NCBI RefSeq assembly: GCF_003710085.1
Contig: NZ_CP033324.1
Location: 434,001 to 498,000 of the forward strand
Reading direction: 5' to 3'
DNA from: Nocardioides pantholopis
GTDB lineage: Bacteria; Actinomycetota; Actinomycetes; Propionibacteriales; Nocardioidaceae
DNA length: 64,000 bases
A program made the position numbers and the translations under genes. This document shows, piece after piece, positions 38,567-47,464 of this stretch; within the stretch, counting starts at the first letter, position 1; each line of letters begins with the position of its first letter. Below the pieces are notes generated by a model that saw only the letters and a program-made list of their open reading frames with translations, was not told where the DNA came from and did no database searches.

Positions 38567-39979
38567 ATGACGCGCGTGCACGCCTTCACCGACGACGCCC
38601 TCGGGGACCTGGACGCGGTCGGGATCGTCACCGCGCTGCACGCCCGCCGGGTCTCGGTCCCGGAGGTGGTGGAGGCCGCGATCGCCCGCACCACCAGCGT
38701 CGAGGACCGCCTCAACGCGGTCGCGTACGTCGCCTACGACCGGGCGCGGGCCGAGGCGCGGCACCCGCGCGGCGGCTACTTCGCCGGCGTGCCGACGTTC
38801 GTCAAGGACAACGTCGACGTCGCGAACATGCCCACCCAGCACGGCACCGACGCCTGGGTGGACGCGCCGCGCCGCCGCGACGGCGACCTCGCGCGGATGC
38901 TCCTCGCCACCGGCGTGGTGCCGCTGGGCAAGACCCGGCTCTCCGAGTACGGCCTGAGCGCGAGCGCCGAGCACCCCCGGCTGGGGCCGGTGCGCTCGCC
39001 CTGGTCGACCGAGCACATCGCGGGCGCGTCCTCGGCCGGCTCGGCGGCGCTGGTGGCGGCCGGGGCCGTCCCGCTGGCGCACGGCAACGACGGCGGAGGC
39101 TCGATCCGGATCCCGGCGTCGGTCAACGGGCTGGTCGGGCTGAAGCCGACCCGCGGCCGGCTCGCCCAGGACCGGCTCACCCGGGAGATGCCGGTGCGGA
39201 TCGTCGCCGACGGCGTGCTGACCCGGACGGTGCGCGACACGGCGGCGTTCCTGCGGGAGGCCGAGAAGGTCTACCGGGCCCTGCACCTGCCCCCGATCGG
39301 CGACGTGCAGGGGCCCGGCCGCCGCCGGCTGCGGGTGGGGGTTCACACGGCCGGACCCGGCCGGTCCGCGACGCCGGAGGTGGCGAAACTCACGCTGGAG
39401 ACCGCCGCGCTGCTCGCCGACCTGGGCCACCAGGTCGAGGAGGTCGCGATGCCGGCCACGCCCGGCTTCCGCGACGACTTCCTGCTCTACTGGTCCTTCC
39501 TGGCGACGATGCTGGTCAGCACCGGACGGCGGACCAACGGACCCACCTGGGACCCCACCCGGCTGGACGCGCTCACGCTCGGGCTGGCCCGTCGCGGTCG
39601 CCGCCAGCTGCACCGCGTGCCCGGCGCGATCCGCCGGCTGAAGCGGGCCCGGCGGGTCTCGGCCGCCTTCCACGAGCGGTACGACGTGGCGCTGATGCCC
39701 ACCGTGGCGGGGCCGACGCCGCTGGTGGGGTACCTCGACCCGACCCAGGACGCGGAGCTGGTCCTGGACCGCCTGGAGGACTGGGTGGCGTTCACGCCCT
39801 GGCACAACGTGACCGGCGACCCGGCGCTCTCGCTGCCGCTCGCGACCGCCGCCGACGGGCTGCCGCAGGGGATGATGCTGGCCGCCGGCGCCGGCCGCGA
39901 GGGGACCCTGCTGGAGCTGGCGCTGGAGCTCGAGCAGGCCGCTCCGTTCGCCTCGATCCAGGCCGCATTCCGGGGCTGA
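38567..39979 (+). CDS. Amidase
   Basis: Amidase-signature hydrolase, 470 residues from ATG 38567. The catalytic triad is visible: Lys80 in 'FVKDNVDV', the cis-Ser in 'GASSAGSAALVAAG' and the nucleophile Ser in 'HGNDGGGSIRIPAS'. The canonical GSDTGGS is GNDGGGS here, as in a known subgroup. Substrate cannot be told from sequence. Not a GatA: no gatB/gatC nearby and the C-terminus is different. Confidence 0.9.
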   Translation: MTRVHAFTDDALGDLDAVGIVTALHARRVSVPEVVEAAIARTTSVEDRLNAVAYVAYDRARAEARHPRGGYFAGVPTFVKDNVDVANMPTQHGTDAWVDAPRRRDGDLARMLLATGVVPLGKTRLSEYGLSASAEHPRLGPVRSPWSTEHIAGASSAGSAALVAAGAVPLAHGNDGGGSIRIPASVNGLVGLKPTRGRLAQDRLTREMPVRIVADGVLTRTVRDTAAFLREAEKVYRALHLPPIGDVQGPGRRRLRVGVHTAGPGRSATPEVAKLTLETAALLADLGHQVEEVAMPATPGFRDDFLLYWSFLATMLVSTGRRTNGPTWDPTRLDALTLGLARRGRRQLHRVPGAIRRLKRARRVSAAFHERYDVALMPTVAGPTPLVGYLDPTQDAELVLDRLEDWVAFTPWHNVTGDPALSLPLATAADGLPQGMMLAAGAGREGTLLELALELEQAAPFASIQAAFRG

Positions 39980-40024
39980 GAACGCCCGGTGGGGGCCCGA
40001 TTTTTCGTTCCGTCAGGGTCTGTG

Positions 40025-40030
40025 TATCGT
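40025..40030 (+). promoter_or_regulatory. Probable -10 element for the tRNA-Thr/tRNA-Met/rpmG unit
   Basis: TATCGT 12 bases before the mature 5' end of tRNA-Thr, with a T-rich TTTTCG at 40002-40007 seventeen bases upstream. The same -10 hexamer is used in the rpoB promoter proposed below. Confidence 0.4.
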
Positions 40031-40041
40031 TCTGCGTCGTT

Positions 40042-40114
40042 GCCCCTTTAGCTCAGTCGGCAGAGCGTCTCCATGGTAAGGAGAAGGTCTACGGTTCGAT
40101 TCCGTAAAGGGGCT
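40042..40114 (+). tRNA. tRNA-Thr (GGT)
   Basis: 73 nt; acceptor GCCCCTT / AAGGGGC, anticodon stem TCTCC / GGAGA, anticodon GGT at 40075-40077, T-loop GGTTCGATTCC. CCA is not encoded. First of a tandem with tRNA-Met and rpmG. Confidence 0.97.
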
Positions 40115-40166
40115 CTGGGTGAGGGTTGTGGCCGTCGATACACTGGCCGCACGCCTCAGCCCGTGT

Positions 40167-40240
40167 GGCGGGGTAGCTCAGGTGGTTAGAGCACACGGCT
40201 CATAATCGTGGTGTCGCGGGTTCGAGTCCCGCCCCCGCTA
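40167..40240 (+). tRNA. tRNA-Met (CAT)
   Basis: 74 nt; acceptor GGCGGGG / CCCCGCT, anticodon CAT at 40201-40203, T-arm GCGGG / CCCGC around TTCGAGT. It has the acceptor and anticodon stem of an elongator tRNA-Met rather than the initiator. CCA is not encoded. Confidence 0.96.
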
Positions 40241-40291
40241 CTCAGACCACCGAGCAGGACCCGCAGCAACTCTCGACCTCAAGGACTTTCC

Positions 40292-40462
40292 GTGGCCAGC
40301 AAGAGCTCCGACGTTCGCCCCAAGATCACGCTCGCCTGCGTGGACTGCAAGGAGCGCAACTACATCACCAAGAAGAACCGCCGCAACGACCCCGACCGTC
40401 TGGAGCTGGCGAAGTTCTGCCCGCGCTGCCGCGCGCACACCGCGCACCGCGAGACCCGCTGA
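40292..40462 (+). CDS. rpmG: 50S ribosomal protein L33
   Basis: 56 residues from GTG 40292, preceded by AAGGA at 40281-40285. '[19 protein letters not shown]' and '[15 protein letters not shown]' give the two CxxC pairs of the zinc-binding (C+) form. Same place as rpmG2 in Mycobacterium tuberculosis and rpmG in Streptomyces, ahead of the HadA/HadB-like pair. Confidence 0.95.
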   Translation: MASKSSDVRPKITLACVDCKERNYITKKNRRNDPDRLELAKFCPRCRAHTAHRETR

Positions 40463-40486
40463 GCGACCACTCTCGTCCGTTTCGAC

Positions 40487-40513
40487 GACCCGCCCGATGA
40501 CCTCGGGCGGGTC
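40487..40513 (+). terminator. Terminator after rpmG
   Basis: Perfect 11-bp stem GACCCGCCCGA / TCGGGCGGGTC with a 5-base loop, 24 bases after the rpmG stop. Confidence 0.8.
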
Positions 40514-40558
40514 GTCGGCATTTCCAGCCGGCCCCGGCCGGGGTCCTAGGGTGTGCCC

Positions 40559-40957
40559 ATGCCAGTCGACAGCTCCCTGGTCGGCCGGGTCTTCCCCGCG
40601 ACCACGCCGTACGCCGTGTCCGAGGAGAAGGTCCGCGAGTTCGCCGCCGCCACCGGCACGCCGTACGCCGGCGGGCCGGCGCCCGCGACCTTCCCGATCG
40701 TGGTGGCGTTCCGCGCGATGAACGACTTCCTCGCCGCCGAGCAGGTCGACCTGTTCCGCATCGTGCACGGCGAGCAGAAGTTCGCCTACGCGCGCCCGGT
40801 GGTCCCCGGCGACGTGCTGAGCGCGACCCTGAGCGTCGCGAGCCTGCGTCAGATCGGCGGCAACGACATCATCGGCACCACCAGCGAGATCCGCGACGCC
40901 GCCGGCGACCTGGTCTGCTCGACCAGCGCCACCCTGGTGCACCGGGGCGAGGCGTGA
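40559..40957 (+). CDS. MaoC N-terminal-type dehydratase subunit (HadA-like)
   Basis: 132 residues, ATG 40559 (GTG 40553 is an alternative). Hot-dog fold of the FAS1_DH type: 'DSSLVGRVFPATTPYAVSEE', 'PYAGGPAPATFPIVVAF' and 'GEQKFAYARPVVPGDVL'. It lacks the catalytic Asp/His loop and pairs with the next gene, which has it, as HadA does with HadB in mycobacteria. The location after rpmG is the same as hadA in M. tuberculosis. Likely a (3R)-hydroxyacyl dehydratase/hydratase half. Confidence 0.85.
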   Translation: MPVDSSLVGRVFPATTPYAVSEEKVREFAAATGTPYAGGPAPATFPIVVAFRAMNDFLAAEQVDLFRIVHGEQKFAYARPVVPGDVLSATLSVASLRQIGGNDIIGTTSEIRDAAGDLVCSTSATLVHRGEA

Positions 40958-41355
40958 GCGCGCTGGAGGCGGGCGCCTCCCTCGCGCCCCAGGAGTACGC
41001 CGTCACCCGCGCCGACCTGGTCCGCTACGCCGGGGCCAGCGGCGACTTCAACCCGATCCACTGGTCGGACCGGGTCGCCTCCGCGGTCGGCCTGCCCGGC
41101 GTGATCGCGCACGGCATGTTCACGATGGCGCTGGCCGCCCGCGCCGTCGCGGCCTGGACCGACGGCGCCGAGGTCGTCGACCTCGGCTGCAAGTTCACCA
41201 ACCCGGTAGTGGTCCCCGACGACGACGGCGGCGTGGTGGTGCGGGTGGCCGGCACCGTGAAGTCGGTCGAGGACGGCCTGGTCACGATCGGCCTCGAGGT
41301 CACCTGCCAGGGTCAGAAGGTCCTCGGGATGCCGAAGGCCGTCGTCCGTGGCTGA
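40954..41355 (+). CDS. MaoC-type dehydratase catalytic subunit (HadB-like)
   Basis: 133 residues from GTG 40954, overlapping the preceding gene by four bases. The hydratase motif 'ASGDFNPIHWSDRVA' carries the catalytic Asp and His; 'GLPGVIAHGMFTMALAAR' is the following conserved helix. With the HadA-like neighbour it should form a heterodimeric 3-hydroxyacyl-thioester dehydratase. The substrate carrier (ACP or CoA) is not determinable; no hadC homologue follows. Confidence 0.88.
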   Translation: MSALEAGASLAPQEYAVTRADLVRYAGASGDFNPIHWSDRVASAVGLPGVIAHGMFTMALAARAVAAWTDGAEVVDLGCKFTNPVVVPDDDGGVVVRVAGTVKSVEDGLVTIGLEVTCQGQKVLGMPKAVVRG

Positions 41356-42376
41356 GCTGCTGCGCACGCACACCACGCTGCGGGTCGGCGGGCCCGCGCG
41401 CCGCTGGGTCGTCGCCGCCGACGAGCGCGAGCTGGTCGCGGCCGTCGGCGAGGCCGACGAGCGCGGCGAGCCGCTGCTGGTCCTCGGCGGCGGCAGCAAC
41501 CTGGTGGTGGCCGACGAGGGCTTCCCCGGCACCGTCGTGCAGGTGCGTCATGACGCGCTGCGCGTCGACCAGGACGGCGAGGGTCCCTCCTGCGGGGGCG
41601 TGAGCGTCACCGCGGGCGCCGGGCACGACTGGGACGAGCTGGTCAGCACCGCCGTCGAGAAGGGCTGGGTGGGCGTCGAGGCGCTGTCGGGGATCCCGGG
41701 CACCGTCGGCGCGACGCCGATCCAGAACGTGGGCGCCTACGGCCAGGAGGTCGCCCAGACCATCGCCTCGGTGCGGGTCTGGGACCGGCGGCTGCGCGGC
41801 GTGCGCACGTTCGCAGCCGCGGACTGCGGCTTCGGCTACCGCAGCAGCCGCTTCAAGGCCGACCCCGGGCGGCACGTGGTGCTCGACGTGACCTTCCAGT
41901 TCCGCCAGGGCGACCTCGGCGCTCCGGTGGCGTACGCCGAGCTCGCCCGCACCCTCGGGGTCGAGACCGGGCAGCGAGCGCCGCTGGCCGACGTCCGCGC
42001 TGCGGTGCTGGGCCTGCGCCGGGGCAAGGGGATGGTCCTGGACGCCGAGGACCACGACACCTGGAGCGCCGGCTCGTTCTTCACCAACCCGGTGCTGCCG
42101 CCCGCCGAGGTCCCCGAGGGTGCTCCGGCCTGGCCGCAGCCCGACGGCACCGTGAAGACCAGCGCCGCCTGGCTGATCGAGCACGCCGGCTTCACCAAGG
42201 GGTACGGCGGACCCGCCGCCTCGCTCTCCGCCAAGCACACCCTGGCCCTGACCAACCGCGGCGACGCCAGCGCCGCCGACGTCCTCGCGCTGGCCCGGGA
42301 GATCCGCGACGGCGTGCAGGCGCGCTTCGGGGTCCGGCTGGTCAACGAGCCGGTGCTGGTGGGCTGCGAGCTCTGA
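41348..42376 (+). CDS. murB: UDP-N-acetylmuramate dehydrogenase
   Basis: Flavoenzyme that reduces UDP-GlcNAc-enolpyruvate in peptidoglycan precursor synthesis. 342 residues from GTG 41348. 'HTTLRVGGPARRWVVA' and 'VLGGGSNLVVADEGF' bind FAD, 'GVEALSGIPGTVGATPIQNV' is the MurB signature, and the Ser in 'WSAGSFFTNPV' is the proton donor. Overlaps the HadB-like gene by 8 bases; the trio is likely one transcript. Confidence 0.96.
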   Translation: MAELLRTHTTLRVGGPARRWVVAADERELVAAVGEADERGEPLLVLGGGSNLVVADEGFPGTVVQVRHDALRVDQDGEGPSCGGVSVTAGAGHDWDELVSTAVEKGWVGVEALSGIPGTVGATPIQNVGAYGQEVAQTIASVRVWDRRLRGVRTFAAADCGFGYRSSRFKADPGRHVVLDVTFQFRQGDLGAPVAYAELARTLGVETGQRAPLADVRAAVLGLRRGKGMVLDAEDHDTWSAGSFFTNPVLPPAEVPEGAPAWPQPDGTVKTSAAWLIEHAGFTKGYGGPAASLSAKHTLALTNRGDASAADVLALAREIRDGVQARFGVRLVNEPVLVGCEL

Positions 42377-42384
42377 GGCGTCGC

Positions 42385-43744
42385 TCAGGCGGCGTACTCC
42401 AGCTGCACGGGCGGGCGCCACAGCTCGACGACGGGCGCCCTCGCCGGGGCGGGGGAGTGTGCCGGTGACCGAAGCCGCCGGGTGCCGGTGTGGTCGACGA
42501 GGTAGAGCCCGCCGTGGGGATCGCGCCACACGTAGATTCCGGGGAACGGCTGCTGAACGTCCCAGCCGCCGTGGGTCTTGACCCGGTGGTGCTGGGCGGT
42601 CAGCGGCCCGTAGTTCCCGATCCGGGACTGCCCGGGTGGCCCGCCGTCGTCGGGGGAGACGTAGGGCTCGGTGTGGTCGATCTGCCCGGGGCCGAGGGTG
42701 GAGCCCCAGGGGAAGACGTCCGCCGGGGTCATCAGCCGCACCGCGCGGCGGTGCCGGTCCGGGACCTCGTACGCGTCCACCGGCACCTGGCCCTCGATGT
42801 CCAGCACCGGCCGCACGGTGAACCGACAGCTCGGGCCGAGCACCCGCCGGATCCACGACTCCGTGACCGGACCGTGGCCCTCGAGCCGGGCAATCGCCTC
42901 CACCGGTCGGCCCTCCTGGTCGTGCTCGGTGACCAGACCGGCGGCGCCGCCGGCGAAGGCGTGGAGGTGCAGGGTCGCGGTCGGCATCAGGTCGCGCAGG
43001 TCGCGGTCGGCGGTCGCCGGGGTCCCGGCGGCCAGCAGGCGCACGGCGTGCACCCGCCGGTCGTCGGCGGGCAGGTCCTCCGACAGTCGGGCGGCGATCG
43101 CGGTGACGGCGGCGTCGAGCTGCGCGATCGTCGCGACGTCGGCGCGGACCAGGAACGAGGCCATCCCGTGCTGCTCGCCGTGCAGCCGCTTCGCGAAGCT
43201 CGCCCGCCGGGCCCGCTCCTCCCGGGCCCGGGCCAGCTCCGGGGCCGCGGCGGCCACCTTCGCCTCCACGAGCGCCTCGAACCGCGTCCACGGGATCCGG
43301 CCGTCCGCGGACTCCGCCACCGCGGCATCGACGTACCCCGCCTCGGCTGCCGAGAGCTCGCGGGTCCGGGCGGTGACGTGGCGCGCGTAGGACGCCCGCA
43401 CCTCGCCGGCCCGCACGCGCGACCAGAGCATCGGGTGGCGGTGGTGGAGGTCCTGGGCGTCGGCGATCAGCTGGGACGTGGCGTACGTCGTCCGCCCGAT
43501 CCGGGCGCCGAGGGTCGCGGCCGCGAACTCGGTCACCTCCGGGACCCCCCAGTAGCCGGGCCCGCTCCCGCCCGGGCCGCCCGGACTCGACGGGGTCGAG
43601 CCGGTCGGCGCAGTGCACCACCGCCCACTGGTTGGCCGCCCGGAGCAGGTCGACCTCCGCCCGCCGTGCGGCCTCGGCGCAGGACTCCGCGTAGTCGAGG
43701 ATCTCGTCCTCGGCCATCGCCTCGAGTCCCTGCGGCTCGTCCAT
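42385..43744 (-). CDS. DUF222/HNH endonuclease-type protein (apparent frameshift)
   Basis: Member of the actinobacterial 13E12/DUF222 family with a C-terminal HNH nuclease domain. 'DHTEPYVSPDDGG' and 'GNYGPLTAQHHRVKTHGGW' are the HNH motif near the end. ATG 43744 opens 'MDEPQGLEAMAEDEILDYAE' in one frame; the body from 'GYWGVPEVTEFAAATLGARI' onward is in another. The change happens in the G/C-rich stretch 43560-43590 and looks like one surplus base. Joined, the protein is about 450 residues. These proteins are common and often in multiple copies; biological role is unknown. Confidence 0.8.
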
Positions 43745-43897
43745 GAACTCATTCCAGCAGTGACCACCGACATTTCCGCGGGGTTGCGAGCAGCTGGAAC
43801 CTTCAGTCCTCGAGCCTCTCACCTGGGCCGCGCTCCCGGCTTGGGAAGCCCCATCCGGCCCTGGGCGGCGGCCGGCACCGGCGATTAGCGTCGCGGC

Positions 43898-44338
43898 ATG
43901 ACCGTCTGGCAGCTGACGATCGACGCGAACGATCCTCGCCTCCTGGCACGGTTCTGGGCGCAGGCGCTCGGCTACCGCCCGGTCCCGCCGGAGGCACCGC
44001 GGACCACGTGGCACGCCCACTACCGCGCCCGCCTGGGCGACGACGCGGCGTTCGAGGACCGCCTCTTCGACCCGGCGGGGCTCGGCCCGCCGCTCTGGTT
44101 CCAGGAGGTGCCCGAGAGGAAGGCCGGCAAGAACCGGCTTCACCTCGACCTCTCTCCCACGGGCCGCGACGACGCGCTGCCGCTGGAGGCGCGCATCGGG
44201 ATCGTCGAGGCGAGGGTGGCCGAGCTGGTCGGCCTGGGCGCCGGCGTGGCGAGCCGGGCGCGCGGCGACGACCCGGAGGATCCGTTCTACTACGTCGTCA
44301 TGCACGACCCCGAAGGCAACGAGTTCTGCGTGAGCTGA
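43898..44338 (+). CDS. VOC-family (glyoxalase-like) protein
   Basis: 146 residues. Two beta-alpha-beta-beta-beta modules of the vicinal-oxygen-chelate fold: 'LTIDANDPRLLARFWAQALG' opens the first and 'HLDLSPTGRDDALP' to 'MHDPEGNEFCVS' the second. The closing DPEGNEFCV is the usual metal-Glu end. Substrate unknown. It is divergent from the HNH gene and ends 6 bases before the convergent adenosine deaminase. Confidence 0.88.
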   Translation: MTVWQLTIDANDPRLLARFWAQALGYRPVPPEAPRTTWHAHYRARLGDDAAFEDRLFDPAGLGPPLWFQEVPERKAGKNRLHLDLSPTGRDDALPLEARIGIVEARVAELVGLGAGVASRARGDDPEDPFYYVVMHDPEGNEFCVS

Positions 44339-44344
44339 GCGCCC

Positions 44345-45406
44345 TCACTGCGCCGGCGCGGCCAGCCATTCGTCGATGTCGGCCAGCACGGCGGAGCGCA
44401 CGTCCTCGGGGGCCCGGGAGGCCCGCACCGACATCCGGGCGAGCTCGGCCAGCGTGGCGTCGTCCAGCTCGTGGGCGGCGCGCATCGTGGCGTACTGACC
44501 GGCCAGCCGCGAGCCGAACAGCAGCGGGTCGTCAGCGCCGAGCGCGACCGTGGCGCCGGCGGCCAGCAGCGTGGGCAGCGGCACCGACGTGAGGTCGGAG
44601 TAGACGCCGAGGGCGACGTTGGAGACCGGGCAGACCTCGAGCGCCACGCCCGCGTCGACGACCCGGGCCAGCAGGTCGGGGTCCTCCGCGGAGCGGACGC
44701 CGTGGCCGAGCCGGTCGGGGTGCAGCAGGTCCAGGCAGGTCTCGATGTGGCGCGGCCCGCGCAGCTCGCCGCCGTGCGGCACCAGCGCGAGCCCGGCCCG
44801 CTCCGCGATCCGGAACGCCCCGGCGAACTCGCTGGTGGAGCCGCGGCGCTCGTCGTTGGAGAGGCCGAAGCCGACCACGCCGCGCCCGGCGTACTGGGCG
44901 GCGAGGCGGGCCAGGGTGCGGGCGTCGAGCGGGTGCCGGGTGCGGTTGGCGGCCACCACCAGGGCCATCCCGAGCCCGGTGCGCTCGGAGGCGTCGCGAA
45001 CGGCGTCCAGGACCAGGTCCGTGAACGCGGTGATGCCGCCGAACCGGGCGGCGTACCCGCTGGGGTCGACCTGGATCTCCAGCCACCGGCTGCCGTCGCG
45101 GACGTCGTCCTCGGCCGCCTCGAGCACCAGCCGGCGTACGTCGTCCTCGGTGCGCAGCACCGAGCGGGCCACGTCGTAGAGGCGCTGGAAGCGGAACCAG
45201 CCCTTCTCGTCGGCCGCCGAGAGCTCCGGCGGCCAGTCCTCGACCAGCGAGTCCGGCAGCACGATGCCGTCCCGTTCAGCGAGCTCCAGCAGGGTCCCGT
45301 GGCGCATCGACCCGGTGAAGTGCAGGTGCAGGTGGGCCTTGGGGAGCTGGCTCAGATCACGGGCCCGGTGTGCCCGGGAAGGCTGCTGCACGGGCGTCGA
45401 GGTCAC
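44345..45406 (-). CDS. add: Adenosine deaminase
   Basis: Zinc hydrolase converting adenosine to inosine, 353 residues from GTG 45406. Metal ligands: 'KAHLHLHFTGSM' (HxH), 'LVPHGGEL' and 'DRLGHGVRS', with the catalytic Asp pair in 'VALGADDPLLFGS', where the common S-x-NTDDP is replaced by ALGADDP, a variant seen in actinobacteria. A related deaminase with other purine or 6-amino-deoxyfutalosine substrates cannot be excluded. Confidence 0.85.
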   Translation of the reverse strand: MTSTPVQQPSRAHRARDLSQLPKAHLHLHFTGSMRHGTLLELAERDGIVLPDSLVEDWPPELSAADEKGWFRFQRLYDVARSVLRTEDDVRRLVLEAAEDDVRDGSRWLEIQVDPSGYAARFGGITAFTDLVLDAVRDASERTGLGMALVVAANRTRHPLDARTLARLAAQYAGRGVVGFGLSNDERRGSTSEFAGAFRIAERAGLALVPHGGELRGPRHIETCLDLLHPDRLGHGVRSAEDPDLLARVVDAGVALEVCPVSNVALGVYSDLTSVPLPTLLAAGATVALGADDPLLFGSRLAGQYATMRAAHELDDATLAELARMSVRASRAPEDVRSAVLADIDEWLAAPAQ

Positions 45407-45460
45407 CGCGCCATCGTAGGTGTGGCCCGGTACGTTTGGACGCGGCCTCGGTCCTACCCG

Positions 45461-45466
45461 TAGACT
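45461..45466 (+). promoter_or_regulatory. Probable -10 element before tRNA-Trp/secE
   Basis: TAGACT, followed by a leader that folds: GGTGGA (45475-45480) with TCCACC (45508-45513), enclosing CATGC-TTCG-GCATG (45487-45500), a UUCG-type tetraloop hairpin ending just before the tRNA. Confidence 0.35.
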
Positions 45467-45515
45467 CCACGCTTGGTGGATTCCCACATGCTTCGGCATG
45501 CCCCGAGTCCACCGA

Positions 45516-45588
45516 AGGGCACTAGCTCAACTGGCAGAGCATCGGTCTCCAAAACCGAAGGTTGGGGGTTCAAGTCCCTCGTGCCCTG
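45516..45588 (+). tRNA. tRNA-Trp (CCA)
   Basis: 73 nt; acceptor AGGGCAC / GTGCCCT, anticodon CCA at 45549-45551 flanked by TCT and AAA, T-arm GGGGGTTCAAGTCCCTC. Immediately upstream of secE, as in mycobacteria and Streptomyces. Confidence 0.97.
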
Positions 45589-45641
45589 CGAGACAAACTG
45601 GTCGAAGACGGCCAGCCGGACGAACGAGATGAGGTGACGGC

Positions 45642-45887
45642 GTGTCGGACAGCAACGCAGTCCGCGGGCCCCGGGACGAGAAGGCGCGCAAGCGCACCGG
45701 ACCGGCCACGTTCTACCGGCAGGTCGTCACCGAGCTGCGCAAGGTCGTCTACCCGACGCGCGACCAGCTGATCACGTACTTCTTCGTGGTCCTCGGGTTC
45801 GTGGTCGTGATGATGGCCCTGGTCTCGTTACTCGACCTGGCCTTCGGAAGGCTCGCCTTCTCGATCTTCACCGGGCCGAACCAGTAG
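45642..45887 (+). CDS. secE: Preprotein translocase subunit SecE
   Basis: 81 residues from GTG 45642. A polar N-terminus leads into '[20 protein letters not shown]', the conserved amphipathic SecE helix, and one membrane helix '[19 protein letters not shown]'. Single-helix form usual outside enterobacteria. Between tRNA-Trp and nusG. Confidence 0.95.
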   Translation: MSDSNAVRGPRDEKARKRTGPATFYRQVVTELRKVVYPTRDQLITYFFVVLGFVVVMMALVSLLDLAFGRLAFSIFTGPNQ

Positions 45888-45936
45888 TGACCACGTCCGC
45901 GACGGGCTGACCCGCGCGGCCAGAGCACCAGAATCG

Positions 45937-46845
45937 ATGGAGCACCACGTGCCGGAGCAGCAGGACCCGTTCGAGGTCGACGAGACCCCCGAGGGTGACC
46001 TCGAGGACAAGTTCGGCCAGCCCGACGAGGGTGACGAGGTCGTGGCCGATCCTGCCCTCGACACCGAGGTGACCGACGAGGACACCGACGCCGCGATGGG
46101 CGTCGATGACGGCGCGAGCGCCGTCGACACCGACGTCGTCGAGCCCGCGGGCGACGAGTCCGAGGACTCCGCCGGCGAGGACGCCGACGAGGACGAGGAC
46201 TCCGCCGACGAGGACGACCCGCTCGAGGCGTTCCGCCGCGAGCTGTGGGCCAAGCCCGGCGACTGGTTCGTGGTGCACACCTACTCCGGCATGGAGAACA
46301 GGGTGAAGTCGAACCTCGAGAACCGCATCATCTCCTTGAACATGGAGGACTACATCCACGAGATCGTGGTCCCCACCGAAGAGGTCGCGGAGATCAAGAA
46401 CGGCCAGCGCAAGATGGTCAAGCGCACCGTCCTCCCCGGCTACGTCCTGGTCCGCATGGACCTCACCGACGAGTCCTGGTCCGCCGTGCGGCACACGCCG
46501 TCGGTCACCGGCTTCGTCGGGCACAGCCACCAGCCGGTGCCGCTGAGCATGAGCGAGGTCGAGAGCATGCTGGCCCCGGCCGTCGTCGCCAAGGCCGAGG
46601 CAGAGGCTGCCGCGGCCGGCACCGCAGCCCCCTCCGGTGGCGGGGCCACCACCGCCCGCAAGCCGGTCGAGGTCGCCGACTTCGACGTCTCCGACTCGGT
46701 CATGGTCGTCGACGGCCCGTTCGCGACGCTGCACGCGACGATCACCGAGATCAACGCCGAGGCCCAGCGGGTCAAGGCGCTCGTCGAGATCTTCGGCCGG
46801 GAGACCCCGGTCGAGCTGAGCTTCAGCCAGATCCAGCGGGTCTGA
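45937..46845 (+). CDS. nusG: Transcription termination/antitermination protein NusG
   Basis: 302 residues. The first ~100 are a very acidic, disordered extension (runs of Glu/Asp, e.g. '[20 protein letters not shown]'). The NGN domain starts at '[20 protein letters not shown]' and the KOW domain at '[19 protein letters not shown]'; between them is an Ala-rich insert. The acidic extension is found in many actinobacterial NusG proteins but is long here. ATG 45937 is used; a GTG at 45949 is possible. Confidence 0.95.
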   Translation: MEHHVPEQQDPFEVDETPEGDLEDKFGQPDEGDEVVADPALDTEVTDEDTDAAMGVDDGASAVDTDVVEPAGDESEDSAGEDADEDEDSADEDDPLEAFRRELWAKPGDWFVVHTYSGMENRVKSNLENRIISLNMEDYIHEIVVPTEEVAEIKNGQRKMVKRTVLPGYVLVRMDLTDESWSAVRHTPSVTGFVGHSHQPVPLSMSEVESMLAPAVVAKAEAEAAAAGTAAPSGGGATTARKPVEVADFDVSDSVMVVDGPFATLHATITEINAEAQRVKALVEIFGRETPVELSFSQIQRV

Positions 46846-46951
46846 GGCCAGTACCGCACGCCCGGGCAGCACTCGCCGGGCTGCACTCGCACCACCGTGG
46901 CAGAGGACGAACGCTCCTCGTCATGACCACAGAACAGAAAGAGAAGCGCAC

Positions 46952-47383
46952 ATGCCTCCCAAGAAGAAGAAGATCGCTGCCCTGGTCAAGGTGCAGCTGC
47001 AGGCCGGCGCTGCCACGCCGGCCCCGCCGGTCGGTACCGCCCTGGGCCCGCACGGCGTCAACATCATGGAGTTCTGCAAGGCGTACAACGCCCAGACGGA
47101 GTCCATGCGCGGCAACGTCATCCCGGTCGAGATCACGATCTACGAGGACCGGTCCTTCACCTTCGTCACGAAGACCCCGCCGGCCGCGGAGCTGATCAAG
47201 AAGGCCGCCGGTCTGCAGAAGGGCTCCGGCGTCCCGCACAAGGAGAAGGTCGGCAAGCTCACCAAGGACCAGATCCGTGAGATCGCGCAGACCAAGCTGC
47301 CCGACCTGAACGCCAACGACGTCGACGCGGCGATGAAGATCGTCGAGGGCACCGCCCGCTCCATGGGCGTCACCACCGACTGA
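46952..47383 (+). CDS. rplK: 50S ribosomal protein L11
   Basis: 143 residues, ATG 46952 after AGAAAGAG. '[20 protein letters not shown]' is the L11 N-terminal signature and '[19 protein letters not shown]' the C-terminal RNA-binding region. Followed by rplA after 81 bases, the standard pair that L1 can autoregulate. Confidence 0.97.
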   Translation: MPPKKKKIAALVKVQLQAGAATPAPPVGTALGPHGVNIMEFCKAYNAQTESMRGNVIPVEITIYEDRSFTFVTKTPPAAELIKKAAGLQKGSGVPHKEKVGKLTKDQIREIAQTKLPDLNANDVDAAMKIVEGTARSMGVTTD

Positions 47384-47464
47384 CCCATCCCCCCGCACGA
47401 CACACCTGTGGCAGGGCCGCGCTGGCCCGAGTGACCACACCTGGAAAGAAACGAGAGACCAGAC

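Noticed and set aside
38567..39979. Amidase as GatA of an Asp/Glu-tRNA amidotransferase
   Set aside because: No gatB or gatC nearby, and the region around the nucleophile differs from GatA.
41300..44305. A 1001-codon minus-strand open frame spanning VOC, HNH and murB regions
   Set aside because: Only the short piece encoding the N-terminus of the HNH protein is meaningful; the rest is antisense to murB and the VOC gene.
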